From Viscum album (Eukaryota > Streptophyta > Magnoliopsida > Santalales > Viscaceae): 64,000 bases of DNA. The notes under the pieces are model-generated. The model was not told the origin of the DNA, did no database searches, and worked only from the letters and a program-made list of their open reading frames with translations. Location: assembly GCA_963277665.1 (NCBI GenBank), contig OY728160.1:52436605-52500604 (forward strand). The letters are read 5' to 3'. Shown piece after piece: positions 9,546 to 21,977 of this stretch (within the stretch, counting starts at the first letter, position 1; each line of letters starts with the position of its first letter). The translations under genes were made by a program, and so were the position numbers.

Positions 9546-12182
9546 TTTAATAACCCGAGTATTCACTTAGGTATGGATCCATTAATTTTCTTTCTAAATT
9601 TTTATTTTGGACCTAGTATGGATTCCTAATGAGTTAGAAATGATTTGGAGGGTGTCTGGGGCTTGTTCGGATATTAGAACACCTCTTTTCGGAAAATAGG
9701 GCAAGTTGAACGGTTTGTGTATGATTTGCGCACAATTTTTCGACCTATGTGGATTTTTTTTTTCAGATAGTGGAACCTTGCACGAATAGCGCACGGTCGT
9801 GCAAAGAAACTGTGCAAACAACCCTTTTTCCCATGTTCAGGCAAAACCATCTCACACGGTTTGCGCACGGTTTGACAAACCGTGTGGCCAAACCATGAGA
9901 AGGCTAAAAAACTAGGTAAAATGATCAAAATTCCCTTAATGATCTATTTATCCTTCCCCTTCCTCTCCAATCTGAGTTTAAGAAGTATTGACCTAGTTCT
10001 CTCTCAATTTTGGGGTTTTTTAAGATTAAATCTCAGAATCAAGAGATCTTATTCATCCGGCTTCCAATCGATCTTTTGTTCATCATGTTGGTTTCACAAT
10101 GGTATGTAATCGAGTCCTCTTTAGACATACATATTCTATTTCACTCTCAACCAAGATATCATCATGTGAGTGTTTTCACCTTTTCTTAGATATACTCTTA
10201 TTAGAGGAAAATCAACTGTAGATATCAGAAGAGATGTCTCGTACAACCCTAAGGTGGATGGTCTATAACTCATCCCTAATGTTTGTTGTTTTTGGAATGT
10301 TTTTTTGGCGCCCACCGGTTTTGTTGGGAATTGTTTCTTAAAATAAAGTTCCAACATTATATTCGTTAGATTCGTATGGTTATGATATTTCCAAATATGT
10401 GATTTTTTGTTAGTGGTTTCACCCACAACTCAGTCCACCTCATGTGGAAGGTTATTCCATAAATAGGTTTTTTGTGTTTCGGCATGTTGAGCCATCGTTC
10501 GGGTGTGCCTTTACATGACCATTATAAAGGTGTGTCTTCTTATAATAAATTACTTTTTATTACTGAAAATTTCTTAATAGAATGTATCATGTATTATCAC
10601 CACTTGACCTACTTAAGATAAGTGCTTACAAATGTTTATTAAATGTGAAATATGAAATGTGAAACAGAAAGTATATTGAATATATTACTTGGACTTATCA
10701 ATAGAGATTGAATAACGTTTACATGTCCGTAGCATCCTATTCATGGTTTATTTAAGGTAGTGGAGTGAACCTCAAAAATTGAATAATCCTTAATGGATAA
10801 CTAAGACTTGATTAAATAGTGCAATACTACTTGGTCTATCCACACTAATGGAAGACAAGTCTAGAAACAATAAATAAATGTTTTCAACTATACTTGACCT
10901 ATCCACTCTAGTGGAAGTTAATAATTAATCCAAATTAATTTCTACATGGTTACAATATCAAATAGAAGTGGATTGACTCAATATCGCCTTGGATTCTGAG
11001 AGGAGAATACCTTGGGTCTCAGGAACCCCATTCTGATTCAGTGATTCAGTTTTCTTAGGCTGATACCAACCTAGAATTCATTTGTTGTCTATTATATGGA
11101 TGTCGAGTATACCACCATTGGGTCCCTTTCATTATTACAGGATACCTTGGATACACTCCTTGGATCTATCATTGACTAGTAGGTGCCACGGTGGAAGTCC
11201 ATAGGACCTGTCATTCCTTAGCCGCTTTTTACCTTGGTCGATCAACGTGGACTCGGTTGGCACCTTATTGTATAATTCGTTGGATTACGCTTCTTGGATT
11301 ACACTCTTACTCCTTAACTATACTTATATACTATTGAGTTATCTTTCCATGAGATTAAATTACCTTGGTTTTTACCCTAGAACTCCCTCACTAGATATCA
11401 TTGTATGGTTTCTATGTTATGTCGTGGGACCTTCACTACTTATACTATCACAATGTGATGTCAATGTTTTATATGCCTCACACGACCTATCTACATTAAA
11501 GGGTAATTGATTAATTAATTAACTATTTATATTATCAGACACCAACCGAGGGCTGAAGTAGGTACTTGGTTATTTAGTTTTATTTTACTACTTACTTTAC
11601 ATTATAAATGCTTGCATGCACACTGCTATATTTCATTACACAAGATGAATGTTATAGACACCGTTTGGGGTGGCCTAGTGAGATTTATCTCTCACCCTCT
11701 CTGGGCACCGTTTGATACCCATAATAGATTACATGGTTGTAGGTTTTGAAAATGGGAAGCATGAAGCTTCTAATACTTGAATGGGTTCTGATAGGATGGA
11801 GCTTGATAGTAGATGACTGAGTAGGATCTCAGTATTCTTGGAGTAGACATTGTTTTATTTTACTATGTGGAACATGTTATGATTATTGTCTTATATACAT
11901 GCTTTCTAGTTTTCTAGTGACATAAAATTACATCATCACTATTCCAGTTGACACATTTATTGTTATTCTTGTTTATTCTTATTAATTCAGTTGTTTACTA
12001 TTCATTTATATCTCTTCTGATGTGATACACACCGCTAATGAGGGCATAGTCTTCCCACAGACACACCCTAGGCCCCCTCTACTGGTCGACATCCTCTAGC
12101 ATTTGGGAATATAGGCTTGAGGGTATCTGACCCACTATGATTGGGGCACCCGTTAAGTGGCACCCGGGTCAGGGCCATCACA
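9546..12182 (+). repeat. E1 3' LTR
   Basis: It begins TTTAATAACCCGAG (TGTAAGAACCC in the other LTR) and ends GGGCCATCACA. It is almost the same length as the 5' LTR and collinear with it throughout. It keeps more CG dinucleotides in the motif array at 9,710-9,895 than the 5' LTR does. Confidence 0.9.
9710..9895 (+). repeat. Palindromic CACGG-TTT motif array in the E1 3' LTR
   Basis: Direct and inverted copies of a GCACGGTTTG-like motif (GCGCACGGTC, CACACGGTTTGCGCACGG, GACAAACCGTGTGG, AAACCATG) sit at the same LTR position as the array at 1,600-1,805. Because the array is present in both LTRs, it belonged to the element before insertion. Confidence 0.65.
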
Positions 12183-13849
12183 ACACGTCGAAGCCTAGGG
12201 TGTGTGACATTTATATATAGCAAAAAAGGAACACGATATGTAGCTACATGCACACACTGCATTGTCTCCCATCAGTGTAAAAAAATAAAATTATATTATA
12301 TATGTAAATTACAGCATTAAAAACATATTTTATTGATTGTAACTTCATTTTGTGTTTGAAAATTTAATAATAGTTTTAATGAATTTTAAATGGTTAATTA
12401 ATTTATTGTAATTAAATAATCCATTATTTGTTTTACCATTTGTTTACCACGAATTCCATTAATGACATGTGTCTCAAAATAAGTTCATATGGTTATTAAA
12501 TATGAAAAATAATTTCTTTATTTATTTATTTATTTATTATCACAGTTGTGTTTATCATATATAATAAAACAATGAATAATGAAATTAATTCTATCCACTT
12601 AATTTAGTGTATTTGATTCTTGTATAGCCATTTATGATCTCTATAATTACCATTTTATGAGATGGATGTTTTAATTCCATTTATTACCTGAGTTTTCAAT
12701 TATATAATGTTAAATTAAATGATTCATGTGAGTGATCCATCCTTCCGTTTTTATGATTGACTTGTATGTCAAAGAATATATATATAATACCTTAAACTGA
12801 TGTTTTAGTATCCCTAAACTAAAAGTGAGTAATAAATATTTCTAATAAATGGATCATAGAAAGTAACATGGAGGCAATTCAGAATTGAACAATAATGTTC
12901 CCAACCCAAGTGATGCATTGATGGACAACAGGAATATAGTATGTCATGCCATGATTAGAAATAAGAGTTGTTTCTAATATGTTAAAGGTTGATTTAAGGA
13001 ATTACCATTAAATAAACCATTAGGTAAATCTCAATAAAAATGAATTTAATAAAATAATTATTTATGCATATGAAATTACTTATTTTATAGATGAAAGACT
13101 GTGTCCACATAAATGAATTAATTAATGTGAAAAGATGGAAATTAAAAAAAATTATTATTCGTAAATGTATAATCCAACATGGATGATTAATTAAGTAACA
13201 TCCACTTAATATTAAAAATATTATAAAATGATAAAACAATATAGATTATATTACTTAAAATTTAAAATCCTTTAATTAAATATTAATTCAAACTAATCCT
13301 TCCTTTAATTAATTGAGAATGAAACCATAAATCTAAGTATATTGCATGACCAAATTATGGAAACTTAATTTTATCGAGGATATCTCAAGGGTGATATGGG
13401 TTGACATAACCAAAATTGTATTATGTTTACTGTCCATAGTCAGCTCAGTAAAAATTTAGAGGCAACTGTTGAGGAAATCAATGCAATGAATTCTAGGTAG
13501 GGGAATCCACTCAGTAGATCAAGGAACTACAAGGCCATGGTTAGAAATCCCACATTCCTAATTACTTTATTTTGGATTTCGTGGAAAATGTCTAGATCAT
13601 TAATAAAAATAATGGGGATCCATTCTACCAGAATGTTAAAGAAATTAGAAATTCCGAGTTCAATGGTGTTTGCTACTAGGACATGATAAAATAGTTGGAT
13701 ATTTAATAAATAGTAAAAAAAATAATTTATAATATATAACTTATTTTTTATTCATGAAATTTACTAATAATATGAAATTTAAAATTATAGAATAAAAACA
13801 CACATTCATCATACACACTATCCTTACTATCAATATTTAAGAAAGATAT
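12183..13849 (+). other. X-A leader, right part
   Basis: The first five bases (ACACG) are the right target duplication of E1. The rest resumes the X-A leader and aligns to 47,828-48,496 and then 58,168-59,165 of X-B. Landmarks are GTAGCTACATGCACACACTG (12,241; 47,886), ATTCCATTAATGA (12,454), AAGTAACATCCACTTAAT (13,193; 58,494) and TAGGGGAATCCACTC (13,498; 58,800). The site GTAAC near 12,863 is the empty counterpart of the Athila insertion. No coding potential can be supported. The small ORFs here are not conserved in X-B. Confidence 0.7.
12516..12538 (+). repeat. (TTTA)n microsatellite
   Basis: Five to six perfect TTTA units lie in the X-A leader. They are not seen at the matching place in X-B, where the sequence is only AT-rich. 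Confidence 0.8.
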
Positions 13850-14360
13850 CCACCCATCCTTATAAATAAGCCGTTATGTCTATTGTGTGAAGCATCAAAA
13901 AATTGAGAATATGGAATTGTTGCACACAAGGAATTCTTTATCAACTCCCCTTTCCATGTACCTCTCAATAATGAGAAGTTCGAAAGATATTTCATCAATA
14001 TAGAATAATAAGAAATCAAGAATGAACCACAAAAGACATTCGACTCGTAATTCTATCACCTAGAGATCGAGTGGTGCTTCTTAGAGATCGTAGTAGAATG
14101 TGTGAATCACCACTAGTGGAATTTATTCCTTTTATCTTCATTGTGTGATATAGGTAATCATAACAGGTCTTTTAGGATGATCAATATTCACAAATGAAGA
14201 TTGTTCCTACTCCATGTTGTTTATTTCATCAAATATTAAATAAATTAATTATAAATTCTATGCAAAATTTCCTTTCTATTGGTTTGAGAAAAATATTTTT
14301 AAAAGAAATTTTAATATATCTCTCTCCTTCACAGGATTCCACTATGCATAGAATTATCAC
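13850..14360 (+). repeat. Truncated 3' LTR of X-A, with TATA box
   Basis: It aligns to the 3' halves of the LTRs at 520-1,005 and 46,915-47,405. Examples are GCATCAAAAAATTGAGAA (13,890) against GCATCCAAATATTGAGAA (46,938), and CACCACTAGTGGAATT (14,108) against CACCACTAGAGGGATT (755). TTATAAATAAG at 13,860-13,870 is a well-placed TATA box. The upstream LTR half is missing, and the leader joins directly. After 14,360 no primer-binding site follows, which fits a 3' rather than 5' LTR. Confidence 0.65.
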
Positions 14361-17300
14361 CTTCTTCATGATTTCTATATCTTCACAGTTTCCATTAAGA
14401 CTATTTATGTCCTACAAAATAATTTTCACTCTATTATATAATTCATTGATAAACATATTTAGTTGAATCATTATATCCTTGAAATATTTATACAGTACCA
14501 TTAATTCCTATTCATGTACCTAGGAATCACATTATTAGATGAGTTTCCCTAAAACCATTTTTTCTGTTTCTAAACAAAAACCACTTTTCATGGTGAAGTG
14601 ATAATATGAACAAAACTATCACACATAAAATGATAATAATATGAGAAATGGAGATTATAAAGGAAGAAATGTATCTATAAAATTATCAAAATTATAAGAA
14701 TTAGAAACATAGTGAAAATAAGAATAAACAAGTTAACATAAAACTTAATATTTTTTATCAAGTGTTAGTTCTTTCAAGCACATCAACAAACTATTTATTT
14801 ATTGAGAAGTCTCGGTTAATAGAATGGTTGATCATATCCTATTTTTTTCTTAACTCATATTATAATTACAAATAGGGTCTTAGATTCAAGGGTAATTATC
14901 AAAAATAACAATCTCAATGAATGAAAATGATTTTGAGGTGTCCACCATAGAATTCAGAGTAACCTATTTCCTTTCTAAAAATGATCCAACCCTAATAACA
15001 TTTGTTGTGGATGGTGGGAACTCATGATTCCTCATGTTTCAAACATTATAATAGGTTGAAATATTTATATAAGAGAAAAATCTATTAGTACTAATATCAT
15101 CTTTATATGTACTATATATTTTCAGTATCCGTGATAGAACCCACAATAATCATTGAACAATTTGAGGAACTAGAATACTCCACCACCAAAGGGGTTTTTC
15201 TTTATGATCCCCCAAATATTAGGTGAAAAATTGGGAGAAGGAAAAGTGGAAAATGGAATCCATCAAGGGGAAGTAAATTACATTAATACCCTATAAGAAT
15301 ATAAGGAAAGTGAAGGGATCTATTCACAATTTTCGGTATCTATAAAACCAAAGGGATAAAATTAATTAGTAGGGCAATATTTTTTGATGGTTTGATAATC
15401 CGGATAAGGAGGATCCTCTTTTTCATCCTAAAGATCACATCTCTTATGATGTCAGTAGATAGAAGAAAAGTGGACTTGATAAACATATGATGTCCAAAAA
15501 CTCACCTTATATTCAAAATTAACTTCGCTTTAGAAACTCCCTTCCCCGTCCACTATGTGTCATATTTGACTAGGAAGGGGATGGGATATGTCAATCACAA
15601 CATAAATGCAGAAAAATCAATCATGATTCAAATGTAGTGTGTGGTCATAAATACACAAGAAACAACTTATACTGTCATTCATACAATTAATTATAATCAA
15701 ATATTAGATGGGTATATATAATCATGACAATCAAATCCATATCATTGAGTGCTTATAATCTTGATCCTAGTTGAAATCCATTATCTCATTGAAGTCATAG
15801 AATGTATAGTCTGTGGAAATATAAACAATCGATCACTAAGAATATATAAAATTATATTTTTTAATATGTGAATAGAAAAATGGTGGTGTTACAAAACAAC
15901 AACCACTACTATGACTTATAATCCCCAAATATATTTAATAATAAATTTAAATCTATCTAGTTGAGGTAAGTCAGAAATGATCCTAGAAAAAATGATATGA
16001 GAATGGAATGAATGAACCTCTTAGAAATATAAATTTGAAATAGTAAATGCTAGAGAACCCCTAATGGATGTCTTGTATTTTTTTGTGAGATTTATTAAGG
16101 GAATATTAGGATATGTTGAAAAGACCACTAATCAAAAGATAATACTCAGCAACACTGATGATCATGAGAGTGGTGACACCACTGAAACCTTAGGTTACCC
16201 CGCCCTCATGTCCACTCCCTAAAGCGAATCATGTTTTTCTCAAATGGTGTGGGCATATTTACATGACATATCCATAGTGTATACTATATATGAAAAATAA
16301 CCTACTAAAATGTTGAATCATTTTACATCATCACTAGGTTACCTGGGATATTTTTTATAAAATAATCTAGTCATCATGATTTATAAAATCTTATATATGG
16401 AATTCATGTAGACATCCATTCTTAATCCTAGAAAATAATGTTTCATTTTATTCTTATATAATTAAAAGTTACTACTAATGAAGATCATATTTACATTGGT
16501 GTTTATGCCCAATACTATCACTTCAGATAGAATACATCATCCCAAACTATTATGCATAATACATATTGGAACCATGGATTAAACAAACTAGTAATGTTTT
16601 TCAATTAGGTATTATTATTTATTAGGGTTACATATGGGAATGTTGGAACATATTCTATGGAATGGTGAGTTAGAGATCTACCAAAAGGTAATTAAATCCT
16701 CACATTAGATTAAATTTTTTTAATGTTAGAATTATAATGTGGTACATAGAGTCACTATGTGGTGTCTTAAAGTCAATTTTTGGTCAGTCTATGACTTTTC
16801 AATTTTTTATTAATTTTACGTTTAGACTCTTCATGTAAAAAATTATACTAGTGTTTTGGATTAAAAATCAATGTATCTTCATATTTTATAGATGATTGGA
16901 AAGGAAAATTTTATATTACATCAATATGATCTTAGTCAATAGACGTATGGTAACTTAGAACTCTTTGTATAGTTTATATATAACCATGTTCAGATGACAT
17001 GATTGGTTGATGTCATAATCAATTCAAGTGTAATGGTTGATGACAAAGACATTTTCAAACCATATTTTCAATATGTAATATGTCCAATAAATTTTTTTTT
17101 CTTAATATGAGTTTTCATTAAAAATCCCCATGTCATAATAATGTGGAAAAATGAAAATAGAGCATTTTTAAAGGAAATAAAAGAATGGTTTTTTGGAGAA
17201 TTCAATGGAAAAAATACAAAGTCTTAAAGTTGATATGAAGAACATTTAACTACATTCTAAAAAATGTCTTTTTATATAGATTTTATTTAGAAATATCTTA

Positions 17301-18097
17301 GACATTTGAATTAGTCCATCTATGAATAAGATATAATGAGATAATAATGGTAGTTTTGTTAGAGATTTTATAAGGTATTTTCAATGTTTTAAATGATGTT
17401 TTTTTTAATATGAGTATATATAATACATTAACATTCAATAAAATAATTATAGAGGCATTTTCAAAATTTTATTGTCTTTTGAATTTAGAGTCAAGAAATA
17501 TGTATATGATTGATATGTTGAGGAGGAACAAAGATTTAATCTATATCATTGATGAAATTAAATGAATTTTTACATATATACTATTTGATATAGTACTAAA
17601 TAGGTTTAAATTTATATAAATATTCCGACTATCTAGTTTTTAAACAAGGAGGACATGTAAAATATGCATTTCATCGAGTACCATGATGTTTTGGTGTTTT
17701 TGTATGAAATTTAAAATAGGAAACCATTCAATTGAAACCTATTTTTTAATTTCGTTGATTAAACAGTGAGGTAGAGAACATGCAGATACATTTTACCAAA
17801 TATTATTTGTGATAACTTCTCAAATCCTTATAACATCCCACGTAAATTCTGTTATAGACTAGGAAAATCAAATCAAAATTTATCTGTGAACCATATCCTT
17901 TCTCTTTTCATTGAACCAATTAAAATATATTTTCCTTCAATTTAAATTCATGCATCTACCAGTATAAGTGTTCTCTAATAAATGACTAGTTTATAATTCT
18001 CATTCTAACTCAGGGTCAAGATCCAAAATTTAAACATAATTACGTACCATAATTAACCCATCCCTCTTAGTATATATTGGTCTATAGTTCCACCAAG
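14361..18097. other. Unassigned AT-rich DNA, probably holding the 5' LTR of element S
   Basis: I recognise no gene or complete repeat in these 3.7 kb. Because a primer-binding site follows at 18,098, the right end should be the 5' LTR of S, ending near 18,095 (TTCCACCA). I could not place its start, because no second LTR of S was found. One open stretch at 14,194-14,466 overlaps the X-A LTR and is a chance frame. Confidence 0.4.
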
Positions 18098-18110
18098 TTG
18101 TATCATAGCC
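18098..18110 (+). other. Primer-binding site of S, initiator-Met tRNA type
   Basis: TTGTATCATAGCC matches TGGTATCAGAGCC at 11 of 13 positions, and both changes are G to T. It follows a plausible LTR end (CCACCA at 18,090-18,095). Confidence 0.75.
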
Positions 18111-20050
18111 ATGGATTGAAAATATATTTATATTCAAGGAATAGAAATTATGGAAAATACTATTAGTACTAGAGGATTTCCCAATTTTAATAGATAAAAA
18201 TTATAAATATGGACACATAGGATGGTATCTTATATTTGTGCAATTAATTTATAAGTGTTCATTATACCAATTAATGTCAATAGAGTTAGTGATGCTTCAG
18301 TATTATCTATAACCAGGGGAGATAGAATTCTATATAATATAGATGATAAAGTAAATAATTCTTTTTATAGTGTTTTATCTAATCATATTTCTATAGATTT
18401 AATGGGTTATTCTATTGAAAAATATATTTGAGAAAAATTGGACTTAATATATGAAAGAGACAATAATTTGGAGGATGAAAAACTTCAAGTGAATCATAAT
18501 TTGATTTATGGGATGAAAATAAATTTTTATTAAAGTTTCTATGGTTTATTTAATCAAACCAATGATGTTTCACGAGCAATAAGGATCCTTGGAGATGTTA
18601 TATATTATGTAACTATTATAAATAAAATATATAAGATACCTCAACCTAACTTTAATTTGAAGGATTATACTCTACAATAAACAAATATATATGAACGTTA
18701 TCTTGATTATCTATACACTATCATAGTTTCTTATAAAATAATAATCAAGATAAAGGGATCTATAAAACACCTATTCGATAAAATAATATTTAATGTTATG
18801 GAAAAATTAAACATCAATGATGAAGTAGAATATATTAATGATGAATTTCTCTCTCATAATTCAAGAATGTTATGATAGGGAAAATGTATAGTTGAAGGTA
18901 AATTTATCATTTCATATTTTTAATGTATCATAGTGGGTCACATTGTAGTTAAGTTTCCTCGGTGGTTTGGTGTAAGGGAAGAATAAATTTTGGATTTATA
19001 GAGTCTTAGAAGGAGATATCCTTTGTGAGATATATCAAACAATTATTTTATTCACCAATTAAATTATTAATGAGGATTCTTATGAGGAAGTGGGAAGAAA
19101 ATATAGATGATAACCTAGAAAAAGTGGAAAAAATATATATTAGATAAAGAATACTCCATGAGTGATTAATAGAAAAACTTGTGTCTGAATATAAGAATAA
19201 TGGGGAACATGAGGGTGCTTTAGAGTTTAGGTTGGAAATGTAAGGATGTTATAGTGAGATCAATATTCAAAAAAAGATGAATAAAATATTTGGTGATTTT
19301 ATAAAAGTGTCCTTTCAATACTAAGATTAACTTGAAGCTGAAATCAAAATTATTTAAGAAATAATATATGAAAAATAGGAAAAATAAGTATTGAGAAATT
19401 TATTAATCACAAGATAATGATATAGGAGAAAGTAAAATTGATTGAATAAATGGATATATTTACTAATTATAGGTAAATAAGGATTAAAAATTTAGAGGAT
19501 GATGTGGATAAATTATAATAAATACTCAAAGAACAAATTAATATATGTGATTCAAATAATAAATTACAATTTAGAATATCTTCTTATTTTGAAAACAAAA
19601 AAATGTTCGTGAAAGGAATGGTAGGTGTTGAATAAATTTTTTAAGAAAAACTCCTACATTCAAAGAAAAATGGTATTATCTATGATTATAAGTCCACAAT
19701 AAATAAATCAACATCTATATCAAAAGAATAATAAAAAATATGATAGTATATTATGACATAGAAATTTTAGGGTTTAATGGAAAACCAACTCAAGGGTAGG
19801 TTATATATAGAGATATTAATGTGGATAAATATTTGCATTGATGATAATACATTTTTTTGGATTTCCTAGTAAAAAATAATCTATTTCCATGAAGATAATT
19901 GATATATAGAAGTAGAAGATATTGATAAAAAACAAAAAAAATGTACCCATATTCTATATCTCAATTCGGTAATTCCTTTTATGTTTATTGTTCCCATTAC
20001 ACTAATTTAGGGCACAAATATAATGTTTTTACAGATGAACCTAGGGTAAA
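18111..20050 (+). pseudogene. gag: S gag remnant
   Basis: The frame opens at the primer-binding site region with a segment like the family's G-F-x-x-F-N-x-x-N-F/L-x-x-W pattern (18,160-18,220). A core at 18,345-18,520 reads VNNSFYSVLSNHISIDLMGY, then EKYI, stop, EKLDLIYERDNN, as in copia gag (ALY.AL, I-W-E-K-L-x-x-x-Y-E-G). The second half (about 19,450-19,740) is charged and helical (NLEDDVDKL, LKEQINICDSNNKLQF, EKLLHSKKNGIIYDYKST), probably a coiled coil. A CCHC zinc knuckle at 19,989-20,030 reads CSHYTNLGHKYNVF, with the second and fourth Cys replaced by Tyr and Phe. There are many stops. Confidence 0.7.
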
Positions 20051-20229
20051 TGAGGAGAATGAATGACTTTTGAGAATGAATGAGACAAAACCAAACTATA
20101 TACCTTTAATGAATAGGTGTTAAATTTTGGAAAAACAATATTAATTTGATAACTCTTCATATAAATAAATTAAAATGTCATGGAACCTATTATACAAATT
20201 AAACCCTTAAAAATATATATCATTATGAG

Positions 20230-20630
20230 GATTCTTTCAAGGAATCAATGAATGATAAAATAATAATTCTTGGTAGTGGGTTCTCATCCCACATTATTGA
20301 ATATTATATTTTATCAAATATTGTAAAATAAAAATTTGATGGAACTAAACGGTTTTATAATGATTCTATATTAGAAATAATATGTTAAAATATATCCAAG
20401 ATTAGTGGGAATAAACTCATGATTATAAATTCCCTCATATTGAATGGTTTAATGAATAATCTCTTGACTCTATGTTGAAAATGAACCTTAATATTAGAAG
20501 GTACATTTGAAGATAATGTATTCATTTTAAAAAATGTGAGTTTATAATTGATGAATTGATGTAGGATTGAATGAAATATCAAACATGTTGATAGAAAGAA
20601 AAACATATTTATCCTTATAGTGTATAAAAA
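20230..20630 (+). pseudogene. S copia protease remnant
   Basis: KIIILGSGFSSHIIEYYILS at about 20,253-20,315 matches the copia protease block (I-L-D-S-G-C-S-x-H-M). The catalytic Asp is Gly and the family Cys is Phe. Downstream, KFDGTKRFYNDS (the family G-G-x-V-x-F-G-D-N) and ILNGLMNNLLTLC (L-K-H-N-L-L-S-x-x-Q, about 20,435) follow in the same frame. This is the polyprotein-cutting enzyme and is dead here. Confidence 0.75.
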
Positions 20631-20939
20631 CATTATTTATAGAATCATGGGTTTGGACATATACATCTTCAAATCATATAGAATCTCTCAAATATAAATG
20701 TAGAAATTGATATTTATACAATAAAGTGTGATAGGTAAAATATATGTAATAAAAGTGTATGTGGATTAATGTTACGTAATCATTAAAAATAGAAGATTAA
20801 AAGGGAATCAAGTCTTATTGTCATTTTAAATACATATTTATGTGGTCTTATAAACCATTTATAAATATATATTTATGGTAATTTATAATTTTAATTGACA
20901 TATATAATTTTATAGGATGTTTAATGATTCTGAAAAAAA

Positions 20940-21870
20940 TGAGAACTACTACAAAATGAGAACTACTATATGACATGATGAGGTATATGCATCAAGTAGA
21001 AAATAAAGTAGGACACGCTTTCATGCATTTGTATTCTAATAATGGGATTAAATATACCTTTATTGTATTTAAAAATTATCTAGAAAATAAATGAATTAAT
21101 CATGAAGTATCATTACTAAGAACTCAAAAAAATATAGTTGTTAAACCCAGAAATATGATGGAAAATGATATGGAAAATACCTTACTTTTTGAAGGTAATG
21201 TTCTACATCCAAACTAGAAGTACGCAATACATGTTTTTGTCTATACATTAAACCAAGATCTTCTCAGCCTTGAAAATATTGAGAAACCTGTGATATATTT
21301 CATATAATTAAGATATATTTGAAGAATTTTTATATCTTTAACAATAAGGGATAAATCACAAACAAATAAAGACACTATGAAATTTTTTGTGATGCTACAG
21401 ATAAAGGTTTTCTGTTTTCATATTCAATGAAAAGAAAAACTTACATGTGATTCAACAAAATGATGGCATAGATAAATGAAATTAATGATTCCAAGAAAAT
21501 TAATAAAAAGCGTTTATTTTTTTTAGGGTCAATTTATAATGGTATTTATGTAGGAAATTCTAAAAAGTCAAAATTGTAGATGTTGTGGAATATTTTTATA
21601 GATATTAGAATTCAGAATAGAATCTGAGCAACAATATATCGTTAAACAACCCAATACATCCACAAATAGAATAAAAAAGAGTATATTAGTTGATCTATAA
21701 AATATTATTATGGATAATACTCCACCTAAAGAAAGAAACATGAGGAATACTATAGAGGATTTAACTCTGTTATATACTATGTAATATAAAACATCTAAAT
21801 ATATATTAAAAGATGAGTCTTAGGATATAATATCCTGTAAATTTTTATATATGTACTTCTTAAATGTTTT
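20940..21870 (+). pseudogene. S copia integrase remnant, running into the RT linker
   Basis: The end of the integrase core is visible: HAFMHLYSNNGIKYTFIVFK and NHEVSLLRTQKNIVVKPRNM at 21,015-21,170, the place of the family's R-S-D-x-G-G-E-F and F-S-A-P-R-T-P-Q-Q-N-G-V blocks. LLFEGN and YAIHVFVYTLNQDLL follow (21,185-21,265; family Y-V-L-N-R-V-L). The linker before reverse transcriptase is seen at 21,620-21,790 (NRIKKSILVDL, NIIMDNTPPKERNMRNTIED; family I-I-G-D-P-x-x-G-V-R-T-R-S). The frame carries stops, and the DDE residues are not intact. It breaks off shortly after 21,860. Confidence 0.68.
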
Positions 21871-21977
21871 GGTTGAATCATTTTATTTGTGTTTTTTAAT
21901 TCAATATTTGTAGTTGATATGAGGTCTGAGATGGGTTATATATTTCATCTGTACAATAGGAAGAGGAGGTAAATTAT

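Larger units (their letters stand above)
1435..12182 (+). mobile_element. E1: complete Ty3/gypsy Tekay-type chromovirus (decayed)
   Basis: This 10.75 kb element is complete. It has two LTRs of 2,635 and 2,637 bases, an initiator-Met primer-binding site, gag with a zinc knuckle, protease, reverse transcriptase, RNase H, integrase, a C-terminal chromodomain and a polypurine tract, all in the canonical gypsy order on the + strand. The chromodomain after integrase, together with the long LTRs, points to the Tekay/Del lineage. A one-mismatch 5-base target duplication flanks it. Every domain contains stops or shifts, so it cannot make its proteins. About a quarter of the last 120 LTR positions differ between the two LTRs by eye, so the insertion is old. 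Confidence 0.92.
1..14360 (+). mobile_element. Ty1/copia retrotransposon X-A, internally deleted and split by E1
   Basis: This element is recognised by alignment to X-B at 46.2-60.9 kb. Bases 1-1,005 match the X-B LTR, 1,006-1,434 plus 12,183-13,850 match the X-B leader, and about 13,850-14,360 match the 3' half of the LTR again. The order is therefore LTR, leader, truncated LTR, with no gag or pol between. The junction lies just after the shared string GAAAGATATCC near 13,847, where X-B instead runs on into gag. The start lies outside the window. It is a deletion-derived, non-autonomous copy. Its assignment to Ty1/copia rests on the X-B coding region, not on anything X-A itself encodes. Confidence 0.75.
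18098..21870 (+). mobile_element. S: 5' part of a Ty1/copia retrotransposon
   Basis: In order on the + strand are a primer-binding site, a long gag with coiled coil and zinc knuckle, a protease, and an integrase running to the start of the reverse-transcriptase linker. Integrase before reverse transcriptase is the Ty1/copia order. The long gag with a coiled-coil second half suggests a SIRE/Maximus-like lineage, but this is inferred. Reverse transcriptase, RNase H and the 3' LTR are absent. The element breaks off near 21,870, next to the CACTA-like element and E2. Confidence 0.72.

Noticed and set aside
17829..17845. TTATAACATCCCACG, similar to a gypsy LTR start (TGTAACACCC)
   Set aside because: No matching LTR body, primer-binding site or partner copy was found, and copia S starts only 250 bases further on.
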